A stretch of DNA of 22,886 nt from JARIHD01 sp036392795 (GTDB lineage Bacteria > Patescibacteriota > Saccharimonadia > Saccharimonadales > UBA4665). Position numbers and translations under genes: made by a program. The notes under the pieces are model-generated. The model had not been told where the DNA came from. It saw only the letters and a list, made by a program, of their open reading frames with translations, and searched no databases. The stretch covers positions 1-22,886 of the forward strand of contig DASVXH010000072.1 of the NCBI GenBank assembly GCA_036392795.1. The letters are read 5' to 3'. Position 1 is the stretch's first letter. Every line of letters starts with the position of its first letter. Shown here one piece after another: positions 6,755 through 14,415 of this stretch.

Positions 6755-7315
6755 TTACCGCACATAAGCTGCAATCAGCATTATCACAAAGAAACTAAGT
6801 ACGTAACTACTTTGGTAAAGCAAAAAATGAGTCCTGGTTCTGGGTACAAACAAAAAGAGCAGTAGTGTGAACACCATATATACGGCCAACATTGCGCACA
6901 TTATTTGCGCCAGACCATGCATCGACGGAGCGACAACCACCAGTATACTCAACAAGCCCATGCATAACGCCATGGACCAGGCGGCAAGCCGGTGAATAGT
7001 ACCCCTAACACCTCCTGCATCGGGCACGAGCGCTGTTATTAATTCCAGAAAGGTTGCCGCGGCCAATAACACGGAAAACACCACATTCAGCTGCAGTGTC
7101 GGAGCCAACCACTGCGAACCAAAAAGATAAAACAGCACGCCAGCCGTAGTCAATCCAGTCAAAAACACTGCATAGCTGGTGCGTTGTTTAGCCGCATGGC
7201 CACTCAGCGACAGCGCATGGTCCTTACCCCAAACTCCCAAAGTCACCGTCATAACCAGCAAGAATAAACTAAATGCAATCAGTCCAAAATGATGGAATAA
7301 CTCATTGGGTTGCAT
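6755..7315 (-). CDS. Six-helix integral membrane protein, unknown
   Basis: The 186-aa protein is almost entirely hydrophobic, with six predicted helices at about 8-30, 47-67, 74-95, 107-128, 134-155 and 163-185. Short charged loops include KDHALSLSGHAAKQR and the final loop PRTRTH. Overall it resembles small DUF998-like or other six-TM families, but I cannot assign one. It begins 12 nt after the polA stop codon with no visible Shine-Dalgarno or -10, so it is probably expressed as the second gene of a polA transcript. About 120 nt separate it from the Nudix start downstream; apart from the Nudix promoter I see nothing in that gap. Confidence 0.75.
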   Translation of the reverse strand: MQPNELFHHFGLIAFSLFLLVMTVTLGVWGKDHALSLSGHAAKQRTSYAVFLTGLTTAGVLFYLFGSQWLAPTLQLNVVFSVLLAAATFLELITALVPDAGGVRGTIHRLAAWSMALCMGLLSILVVVAPSMHGLAQIMCAMLAVYMVFTLLLFLFVPRTRTHFLLYQSSYVLSFFVIMLIAAYVR

Positions 7316-7327
7316 GGTTGCGTTCGG

Positions 7328-9889
7328 CTACAATTCGCCCCAGTTTTTACCGATACTGACATCAACTTTTAGCTTAACGCCAAGTTCCGGATAAATATTC
7401 TCCATGGTGGTTTTGAGCATGTCAGCCACTTTCCTGGCGTTTTTGGCTGGTGTTTCCACTAGGATAGAGTCGTGAATTTGCAGTAACTGTAAGCCCAGAT
7501 TATTTTTTTCCAGTTTTTTTTCTACTTCCAGCATGGCCATTTTCATCAGATCGGCTTCGGTTCCCTGGATAGGCATGTTGGCGGCGGCGCGCTTGGCGGC
7601 CTCGCGTACTACAAAATTGCTTGATTTTAGGTCGGGCGTAGGACGGCGGCGGCCAAATAGCGTTTCCACATACCCGTCGTGCAGGGCGCGGGCAATCGTT
7701 TCGTCGATGTAGGTCCGCACTGCCGACCGCAGTTCAAAATACTTATCGATAAACACCTTCGCTTCATGCTGTGTCATACCAGTTGCCACAGACAAGCCGT
7801 GTGGACTCATCCCGTACAGAATACCAAAATTCACTACTTTAGCGTGGCGGCGCATATTTTTATCCACATCCTCTAGCGGCATGCCGTAGACTTCGGCGGC
7901 CGTCTTGGTATGGATATCTACGTCGTTATTAAAGTCGGTCACCAGTTCGGTGTCGTTAGCCATCACCGCTGCCAGACGCAGTTCAAACTGACTGTAATCA
8001 GCACTGACGAATACATTTCCGTCATGGGGCACAAAAGCGCGACGGATCGCCTGCCCCAGTTCGGTACGTGTGGGAATATTTTGTAAGTTAGGATTAGCCG
8101 AGCTGAGCCTGCCCGTCGCGGCAATGTCCAAAGCAAAAGTGGTATGCAGTTTGCCATGCAGATCAACCTGTTTGGGCAACGCATCAATGTAGGTGCTTTT
8201 TAGTTTGGTGTATTCGCGGTATTCGGTAATCAGGTCAACTATGGGGTGCAATTGGCGTAGTTTGGCCAGCTCGTTTGCACCGGTCGAATAACCCGTTTTA
8301 CCCCTCTTAACGCCTGCGGTCGGTAGCTGCAGCGTGTCGAACAAAATGGCGGCAAGCTGTGACGGTGAACCGATGTTAAATTCCTTGCCAGCATGAGCAT
8401 AGATGTTGCGCTCCAGAATGGAAATCTTTTGCTCAAATGTCTTGCTCATTTCTAGCAGGTAGTCACTGTCCAGTAAAATACCACGGTGTTCAATACAGGC
8501 TAGCAGATAAATCGATGGAAATTCGACGGTTTTTGCCAGTTCCAGCACGCGGGGCATTGCCTCAAGTTCAGGACGCTGTTCTGCATAGAGCAACCAGATA
8601 CCACCAACTATTTGCCCGCCGTCTTCCAGATCCACGGGCTGACCTAGCAGGTCATCCAAGTCGCGCGACCGGATCAGACTGTTAATCAAAAAAGCCGCAA
8701 TACGGGTATCGTGCCCTACACTCCCCGGCCACCGAATGTCGTGGACTAAAAGCGCACGAAAGACGTCCTTCAGATTGTGACCGATCAGCGGACCGTTGGT
8801 CAATGTCGCTATCTGATCCCGTGTCAGATCGTCGATCAAAAGCGAGCTGTATTTTCCTGTTTCACTACTGACAAATAGTGTCGTTTGGTCAGAATTAGTA
8901 GCAATCAAGCGCGGTCTGCCCGCCACAAAAGTGCTCGCATCATAATCTACAGCCACTGCACCAGCAATAGTGTTAGTCGGCTTTTCGGCTTGGGTTGCTT
9001 GTTCGCGCGTCATCTGTGATTCGGCCTGGCGAAGCAAAGTGCGAAATTCCAGTTTACGCAGCATCGCAGCAAAATCGGGCGTCAGCCCGTCGACCAATTT
9101 TGCCCGGTCAAGATCGATAAACACGGGTGCGTCAACCATCAGCGTCACCAGCTTTTGGCTCAGGTACGCCATATTGCGGTCTTTTTCCAGCTTGGCTTTG
9201 ATGGCCGGTTTGAGCAATTCCAGGTTTTCGTACACACCGTCCAGCGTTTTGTACTGCGAAATTAGTTCCAATGCAGTTTTTTCGCCGATACCAGTAACGC
9301 CGGGAATATTGTCGGAGGAATCGCCCTTTAAAGCTTTTACATCCACCCATTGATGCGCATCTACGCCGTATTTTTCGCGGAAACTTGCCTCGTTGAACAA
9401 TTCGATATTACTCAAGCCTTTTTTGAGCGTAAAAATATGCGTGTGAGGATTGACCAGCTGCAGAACGTCCAGGTCGGACGTTACCAGATAGCTCTCGATA
9501 CCTTTTTCGCCAGCTTGTTTGGCAAAAGCCCCCATCAGATCATCGGCTTCGTAATCATCAGCTTCGTATAGCGGCCAGCCCAGCGATTCCAGTAGTTGAT
9601 GTAATAAAGGAATCTGTTCATAAAAGTCCGGGGGTGGCGCTTTGCGACCGGCCTTGTACTGCGGATACAATGCCAGGCGTGAACGAATATTATTTTTACT
9701 ATCCCAGGCCACACAGACGTAATCCGGCTTCAGCCGCTTTACAATCTCCAGGGCCAGCACAGCAAAACCGTAGACGCCGCCCGTAGGCATGCCATCCTTA
9801 GTACTTAGATTCGGCATAGCGTAATAGCCTCGGTAAAACACCGATTTGCCGTCGATAATAACTAAACGTTTTTTGATCGCCTCACTCAT
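7328..9889 (-). CDS. polA: DNA polymerase I
   Basis: Family A DNA polymerase of 853 aa for Okazaki fragment processing and repair synthesis. The N-terminal ~290 residues are a 5'-nuclease (LVIIDGKSVFYRGYYAM, DDLMGAFA, GDSSDNIPGVTGIGEKTA). The middle region (about 310-480) occupies the 3'-5' exonuclease position but lacks the DxE motif (IATNSDQ instead of a DTET-like strand) and the second Asp (GHNLKDV). Proofreading is probably absent, as in Taq polymerase. The polymerase domain has motif A DYSQFELRLAA, motif B RRHAKVVNFGILYGMS and motif C QIHDSILVE, where the usual HDE is HDS. ATG 9889 is preferred over an in-frame start at 9907: TATACT (9896-9901) ends 6 nt upstream of it and would lie inside the longer ORF. 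No Shine-Dalgarno. Confidence 0.97.
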   Translation of the reverse strand: MSEAIKKRLVIIDGKSVFYRGYYAMPNLSTKDGMPTGGVYGFAVLALEIVKRLKPDYVCVAWDSKNNIRSRLALYPQYKAGRKAPPPDFYEQIPLLHQLLESLGWPLYEADDYEADDLMGAFAKQAGEKGIESYLVTSDLDVLQLVNPHTHIFTLKKGLSNIELFNEASFREKYGVDAHQWVDVKALKGDSSDNIPGVTGIGEKTALELISQYKTLDGVYENLELLKPAIKAKLEKDRNMAYLSQKLVTLMVDAPVFIDLDRAKLVDGLTPDFAAMLRKLEFRTLLRQAESQMTREQATQAEKPTNTIAGAVAVDYDASTFVAGRPRLIATNSDQTTLFVSSETGKYSSLLIDDLTRDQIATLTNGPLIGHNLKDVFRALLVHDIRWPGSVGHDTRIAAFLINSLIRSRDLDDLLGQPVDLEDGGQIVGGIWLLYAEQRPELEAMPRVLELAKTVEFPSIYLLACIEHRGILLDSDYLLEMSKTFEQKISILERNIYAHAGKEFNIGSPSQLAAILFDTLQLPTAGVKRGKTGYSTGANELAKLRQLHPIVDLITEYREYTKLKSTYIDALPKQVDLHGKLHTTFALDIAATGRLSSANPNLQNIPTRTELGQAIRRAFVPHDGNVFVSADYSQFELRLAAVMANDTELVTDFNNDVDIHTKTAAEVYGMPLEDVDKNMRRHAKVVNFGILYGMSPHGLSVATGMTQHEAKVFIDKYFELRSAVRTYIDETIARALHDGYVETLFGRRRPTPDLKSSNFVVREAAKRAAANMPIQGTEADLMKMAMLEVEKKLEKNNLGLQLLQIHDSILVETPAKNARKVADMLKTTMENIYPELGVKLKVDVSIGKNWGEL

Positions 9890-9895
9890 AGCACT

Positions 9896-9901
9896 AGTAT
9901 A
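9896..9901 (-). promoter_or_regulatory. -10 hexamer of polA
   Basis: TATACT on the minus strand ends 6 nt before the polA ATG at 9889. No convincing -35 is seen. There is no ribosome binding site, so a leaderless polA message is suggested. Confidence 0.5.
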
Positions 9902-9938
9902 GATCAAACTGAAGTATATCCGTAGCGGTATCCCGGCT

Positions 9939-10322
9939 TTAGCCGGCTAGTTTTCGTTTAAGTATTTTGAGCCGATCATTCTGCGACGTACCTGCCCATA
10001 TGCCGCGCCGATCTGGATCCTGTAAAGCATCTGCAAGACATTCTTCTTGGACGCCACACAGCCTACAGACTTCTTTGGCGAATACCATGCTTCCACCTTT
10101 TTTAGGGTGAAATGCGTCCGTATCGATCTGGCTGCAAAGTGCATCGTCATTCCAGTTATATTCTTCGTTCGGGCTCCGACCCAATTTGTCCAGGTCCCCT
10201 TGTGACAGTTGAGGCAAAGGAGAAAGCAGTATCGGCTCTCCTTTAATAGTATCAATTCCATAAGTAGCCCAAACGCGCCCACCAGGAAAATCTGGCGAAT
10301 CATATACACGTTCTACGGTCAT
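9939..10322 (-). CDS. WhiB-family iron-sulfur transcriptional regulator
   Basis: The 127-aa protein carries a complete WhiB domain in its C-terminal half. Cys63 is in ALCSQIDTDAFHP, and Cys86, Cys89 and Cys95 are in VCRLCGVQEECL, the C-x2-C-x5-C cluster that ligates a 4Fe-4S centre. The turn motif GIWAG (107-111) corresponds to the usual G(V/I)WGG and is followed by the basic helix RLKILKRK. WhiB proteins bind the primary sigma factor and regulate redox, stress or division genes; they are characteristic of Actinobacteria and their phages. The first ~55 residues are an extension without a recognised domain. It is preceded by TTGCCT-16-TACTAT and 9 nt, no Shine-Dalgarno, and is divergent from the P-type ATPase. 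Family call secure, target unknown. Confidence 0.93.
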   Translation of the reverse strand: MTVERVYDSPDFPGGRVWATYGIDTIKGEPILLSPLPQLSQGDLDKLGRSPNEEYNWNDDALCSQIDTDAFHPKKGGSMVFAKEVCRLCGVQEECLADALQDPDRRGIWAGTSQNDRLKILKRKLAG

Positions 10323-10331
10323 GTTAAATAC

Positions 10332-10359
10332 ATAGTACCATCTTTTGGATTCTAGGCAA
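10332..10359 (-). promoter_or_regulatory. Promoter of the WhiB gene
   Basis: On the minus strand the -35 TTGCCT (10354-10359), a 16-nt spacer and the -10 TACTAT (10332-10337) precede the ATG at 10322 by 9 nt. The region also serves the divergent ATPase promoter. Confidence 0.6.
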
Positions 10360-10383
10360 CTATCCGAAAACCATTGGGGGCCG

Positions 10384-10389
10384 TATAAT
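10384..10389 (+). promoter_or_regulatory. -10 hexamer of the P-type ATPase gene
   Basis: A perfect TATAAT lies 9 nt before the ATG at 10399. The -35 position matches consensus poorly. An ATG at 10394 is immediately followed by TAA, so it cannot be the start. No Shine-Dalgarno. Confidence 0.6.
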
Positions 10390-10398
10390 GCTTATGTA

Positions 10399-13221
10399 AT
10401 GGACCCTTCTTCTCTGAAACAACCGTTTTACCGCGCAAACAGCGCCGATGTTTTGTCGAGCCTGAGCAGTCGACGCGACGGATTGAATCTCCATGAAGCA
10501 GCTGAACGCCTAGCCAAAAACGGCCTAAACATACTTGTTAACAAACATAAAGAATTGGCGATTACTAAATATCTACGCCAATTCAAGGATCTAATGATTA
10601 TTCTACTGATTGCCAGTGGTATTATTTCGTATTTTCTTGAGGACCCGCGTACGGCTGTCGTGTTATTTGTCCTCGTCCTCTTTAATACTACGATCGGTTT
10701 TTTGCAGGAATTCAAAGCCGAAAAGGTCATGGAGTCACTGTCGCGTCTGGTTGTGTCAGAAGCAACCGTGGTTCGGGCAGGCAAAAAAAGCGCCGTCCCC
10801 TCATCCGAAGTGGCCATTGGCGACATTGTTTATATAGAAGAAGGCAATGCTGTCCCGGCCGACCTGCGTTTACTGGAAGAAAATGAACTGAGCACCAATG
10901 ACTTTGCCCTAACCGGCGAAAGCAATCCCAGCCGCAAATTTACCCATCGCCTTGACGACGATGTTCCACTAGGCAACAGGGGCAACTTGGTCTTTATGGG
11001 TACCACGGTCGCTACCGGTCAAGCGTACGGTGTCGTTGTGGGCACCGGCATGCACACCGAACTAGGCCGCATCGCCAGCCTTAGCCAAGACACTACGTCC
11101 GAAAAAAGCCCCTTGCAAAAAGAAATGAATAATATCGCCACCCGCGTTACCCAGGGTACGATGATTTTGTGTGTCATTCTGCTGCCCATCGCTACCGGCG
11201 CCGGACTTGCCATAAAAGACGCATTTTTGTTTGCCATTGGTATCGCCAGTTCGCTGATACCCCAGGGATTGCCCGCCGAAATTAATACCGCTCTAGCTCA
11301 GGCCGCCAATAAGTTAGTTCGGGCCAAAGCCCTAGTCAAGAAACTCTCCGCCGTCGAAGGACTGGGAGCTACAAACATCATCTGCACCGACAAAACCGGG
11401 ACGCTAACCAAAAACCAGATGACCGTCGAGCAACTGTTAGTTGGTCAACAAACCTACACAATTAACGGTAAGGGCTACGAGCCCGTAGGTGGCATCGAAG
11501 ACGCCTCCGGTAAGCTCCTTGAAGATGACGACCTGCGCCAACTGGAGCTGGTATTTGCCACCGCCGCCATGGCCTGCAACGCCCGCGTCAGTAAACCTGA
11601 TCGCAAACACGCCACTTGGTACACTATTGGCGATCCTACCGAGGGAGCGCTCATCACCCTCGCCGCCAAAGGCGGTCTGCTGGCCGACAAACTAGACAGC
11701 ACCTATCCAGAACTAAAAGAATTTGCTTTTGACTCCGCCCGAAAACGTATGAGTTCGATCCGCGAATATGGCAACCGCCAGGAACTCTATCTGTTTGCCA
11801 AAGGCGCGCCAGAAAGCATTTTAGATCACTGTACACATTTTTGGGACCACGGCAAAGTACGCAAACTCACCGCCAAAGACCGCACCTTTATCCTAAAACA
11901 CAACGAAAAGCTAGCCCAAGACGCCATGCGCAACCTGGCTCTGGCCTTCCGTGTTTTACCTAAAGGGACAAATCTCCAAGACCTTACTTTGCAACAAGCC
12001 GAAACCAAATTAATCTGGCTCGGAATGGCCTCGATGATCGACCCCTTACGCGAACAAGTACCCAATGCCATGGAAGCCGCCCGCCGTGCCCACATCAAAG
12101 TGTCCATTATCACTGGCGACAATGCCGTAACCGCCAAAGCAATTGCGATCCGCGCCAAACTAACCGCCGATCCAGACGATATCGTAGTGGTTGCCGGCGG
12201 CGATGTAGCTAGTATGAGTGACGCCAAATTGCGCACCCTAGCCCTGCGCGGCGGCGTTATTTTTTCACGAGTTGCCCCGGAAGACAAATTACGAATTGTT
12301 CAACTCATCCAAAAAAGCGGCCACGTAGCCGCCGTAACCGGCGACGGCATTAATGACGCCCCCGCCCTGAAACGCGCAGACATCGGTGTGGCCATGGGAA
12401 AAACCGGCACCGATGTTGCCAAAGAATCTGCCGAAATCATCCTGCTGGATGATAGCTTTAACACCTTGGTTACGACCGTCCAGGAAGGCCGCATTATCTA
12501 CCAAAATATCCACAAAGGCACCCTGGCCTGTTTTACCAGCAACTCTGCAGAACTAGTGGTAAACCTGGTCAGCCTGACGGCTACAACTTTGCTTGGCATA
12601 CCGCTTGCTATTTCAGTCATGCAGATTCTGGCGGTCGATCTGGTAGCCGAACTCTTCCCTATAGCAGCACTGGGAAAGGACAAAGCCGACGGCGAACTTA
12701 TGGACGATAAACCCCGCAATCCCAAAGATCACATTTTAAACCGCCGGGCGGTCCTGGACTTAATCTGGTGCGGAATTCTGATCGGCGGTTTTGCGTTCAT
12801 AAACTACTTGTTGTTCTTTGACCGTCAGGGCGTAATCGCCCAAAATCTCACTTCTGGCAGCACCGTCCACATGCAAGCCACCGCCATGACCTACCTGACA
12901 ATCGTTTTGTGTCAGCTGGCCAATATTCTGCAACGTCGCACGCGAGCCGGTTTCTTTAGCCGCTACCAATTCCACAATCGGCAGCTATGGCTAGCCATGG
13001 CACTGTCGATGTTCTGCGTGCTAAATATTATCTATAACCCCTGGATCTCCCCATACTTCAAATCGGCACCGCTGGGATGGGTTGACTGGTTGTACGCCGC
13101 TGGCGCCGCCCTACTCTTTATCCTGATCCGCGAGTTTCAACGCCACAACAAAAAACATTCGCGCCACGAAGTCGTAAAGCTGCACCGCGAACACGCCGTC
13201 AAAAAATTACAGCAAGTCTAA
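10399..13221 (+). CDS. P2-type cation-transporting ATPase
   Basis: 940-aa P-type ATPase of the PacL/SERCA/Na,K-ATPase class. The actuator motif is LTGES. The phosphorylated Asp is D331 in CTDKTGTLT. The nucleotide-binding domain has FAKGAPES, and the hinge motifs are ITGDN and VTGDGINDAPALKRADIGVAMG. About ten hydrophobic segments fit the topology, with four at the C-terminal end. Ion-site residues are unusual. TM4 reads IPQGLPAE, with Gln289 where most P2 pumps have Glu (PEGLP). TM5 keeps Asn715 and Glu718 (TSNSAEL). TM6 has Asp747 and Glu751 (VDLVAELFP), closer to Na,K/H,K pumps than to Ca pumps. Transported ion unknown. ATG 10399 is chosen because TATAAT is 9 nt upstream and would be inside any longer ORF. 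Its stop overlaps the convergent gene's stop. Confidence 0.95.
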   Translation: MDPSSLKQPFYRANSADVLSSLSSRRDGLNLHEAAERLAKNGLNILVNKHKELAITKYLRQFKDLMIILLIASGIISYFLEDPRTAVVLFVLVLFNTTIGFLQEFKAEKVMESLSRLVVSEATVVRAGKKSAVPSSEVAIGDIVYIEEGNAVPADLRLLEENELSTNDFALTGESNPSRKFTHRLDDDVPLGNRGNLVFMGTTVATGQAYGVVVGTGMHTELGRIASLSQDTTSEKSPLQKEMNNIATRVTQGTMILCVILLPIATGAGLAIKDAFLFAIGIASSLIPQGLPAEINTALAQAANKLVRAKALVKKLSAVEGLGATNIICTDKTGTLTKNQMTVEQLLVGQQTYTINGKGYEPVGGIEDASGKLLEDDDLRQLELVFATAAMACNARVSKPDRKHATWYTIGDPTEGALITLAAKGGLLADKLDSTYPELKEFAFDSARKRMSSIREYGNRQELYLFAKGAPESILDHCTHFWDHGKVRKLTAKDRTFILKHNEKLAQDAMRNLALAFRVLPKGTNLQDLTLQQAETKLIWLGMASMIDPLREQVPNAMEAARRAHIKVSIITGDNAVTAKAIAIRAKLTADPDDIVVVAGGDVASMSDAKLRTLALRGGVIFSRVAPEDKLRIVQLIQKSGHVAAVTGDGINDAPALKRADIGVAMGKTGTDVAKESAEIILLDDSFNTLVTTVQEGRIIYQNIHKGTLACFTSNSAELVVNLVSLTATTLLGIPLAISVMQILAVDLVAELFPIAALGKDKADGELMDDKPRNPKDHILNRRAVLDLIWCGILIGGFAFINYLLFFDRQGVIAQNLTSGSTVHMQATAMTYLTIVLCQLANILQRRTRAGFFSRYQFHNRQLWLAMALSMFCVLNIIYNPWISPYFKSAPLGWVDWLYAAGAALLFILIREFQRHNKKHSRHEVVKLHREHAVKKLQQV

Positions 13222-14333
13222 TGCAATGATGACCGGTGGCCAAAGTGGGCCAGTTCAGCCAGTAACATTTTGCCGTAGGCAGCAAGTTGTTCAACGTAAA
13301 ATTGAGCGGAAGGTTCGGGTACAACTATCTCGCTGTCTTCGTAACGGTAGGATTCGCCCGGTACATCACCCACAACGATCGGTCGCCGGTACTCATGACC
13401 ACGGTCTCGCATCCACTGGACTGCCTCCAGCTCTGCCACGGGTCGACGATAACCATGGGTTGCAATAACTAATCGAGATGTTTTGTTCACAAATCTATCT
13501 TCAATCGAAGCAAGACCACCTACAAGCCCTTTATTTTCCGGCTGATTCATAAACAGCAATGCACTCGCCCTCTCAGGAACGGCAGGCCTACCGAGTGCGG
13601 CGAATCGCCGATACGGCATATCAATGAGGCTCGTTTCTTCTCTCATGATGGAGTATCCGTCTCGTACGGCCGTCGCCATATTTGCTTCGTACTCAGTAAA
13701 AATCTGGTCTGGGGCAAAATAATCGCCAGTTAAGCCATGAATTAGTTTATGCTCCGGATTAAAATTTGACTCACCTTTCTTTGAGTCCGAATACAAGGTC
13801 GGAGCGATGCGCCGATCGTCACCAAATTGATACACAACCTCAAGACTTCTCCCGCACGCACTCAGAACCTTATCCAGTACTCCGCGTCGTACGATTGATG
13901 CATATCCTACGCCGCCTTCGGCAAGAAATTCTGGTTTTGTACCAGAGTCGTTATCCAAGATATGTGCTATGTACGGGTAATCATCTCCGGCACGCATACC
14001 GACGGCAGTAGCAGCATCAAGAATCGCATCCTTATGGCGTTCCGCAGTCTCGCACAGGGCCTCATCCGCCTCTCTAGCCATTTGTTCGCGCGACACAACC
14101 AGGCCGCTTCCGGGCTGCGCCGGAACGATTAAAGTATCGAGCACAGTGCCGACTGCAGCATCAAGAACAGGAGTAAAGTTATGCCGTCTTCCTTCCCGTA
14201 ATGTGGCATACCTGGCCTGGGCCGCTTCATACAGCGGATTGTCGGGCGCAGCCAATTCGTTAATAATCTGTGATCGCTGACTCAGTTGCTCATAGAGTGA
14301 TAGGTCGTAGTTCTCGTACATTTCTTTAGACAT
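13218..14333 (-). CDS. Hypothetical protein, 371 aa, no recognised family
   Basis: A soluble, charged protein without signal peptide or membrane segments. It starts with a helical stretch (YENYDLSLYEQLSQRSQIINELAA-like), then mixed alpha/beta sequence. Features include GDDYPYIAHILDND, VVYQFGDDRRIAPTLYSD, SLIDMPYRRFAALGRPAVPERASALLF and RLVIATHGYRRPVAELEAVQWM. I recognise no catalytic motif and assign no function. An AAAGGA Shine-Dalgarno lies 8 nt before the ATG, and a promoter TTGCTG-16-TATAAG (14385-14412) sits just after the end of the prenyl synthase gene. The stop TAG shares three bases with the TAA of the convergent P-type ATPase, so no terminator can lie between them. Confidence 0.7.
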   Translation of the reverse strand: MSKEMYENYDLSLYEQLSQRSQIINELAAPDNPLYEAAQARYATLREGRRHNFTPVLDAAVGTVLDTLIVPAQPGSGLVVSREQMAREADEALCETAERHKDAILDAATAVGMRAGDDYPYIAHILDNDSGTKPEFLAEGGVGYASIVRRGVLDKVLSACGRSLEVVYQFGDDRRIAPTLYSDSKKGESNFNPEHKLIHGLTGDYFAPDQIFTEYEANMATAVRDGYSIMREETSLIDMPYRRFAALGRPAVPERASALLFMNQPENKGLVGGLASIEDRFVNKTSRLVIATHGYRRPVAELEAVQWMRDRGHEYRRPIVVGDVPGESYRYEDSEIVVPEPSAQFYVEQLAAYGKMLLAELAHFGHRSSLH

Positions 14334-14384
14334 AGGGGTATCCTTTACATACTAATTGGGTGGTATCTAGTGCTATGACTCAGC

Positions 14385-14412
14385 CTTATACGATACTACC
14401 CTGGAGCAGCAA
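14385..14412 (-). promoter_or_regulatory. Promoter of the 371-aa orphan
   Basis: On the minus strand TTGCTG (14407-14412), a 16-nt spacer and TATAAG (14385-14390) follow the stop codon of the prenyl synthase gene by a few bases. This would leave a leader of about 45 nt with an AAAGGA ribosome binding site. Confidence 0.5.
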
Positions 14413-14415
14413 ATA

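Noticed and set aside
6671..6865. Small plus-strand open frame
   Set aside because: 64 codons, partly antisense to the six-helix membrane protein, with no ribosome binding site and no recognisable sequence.
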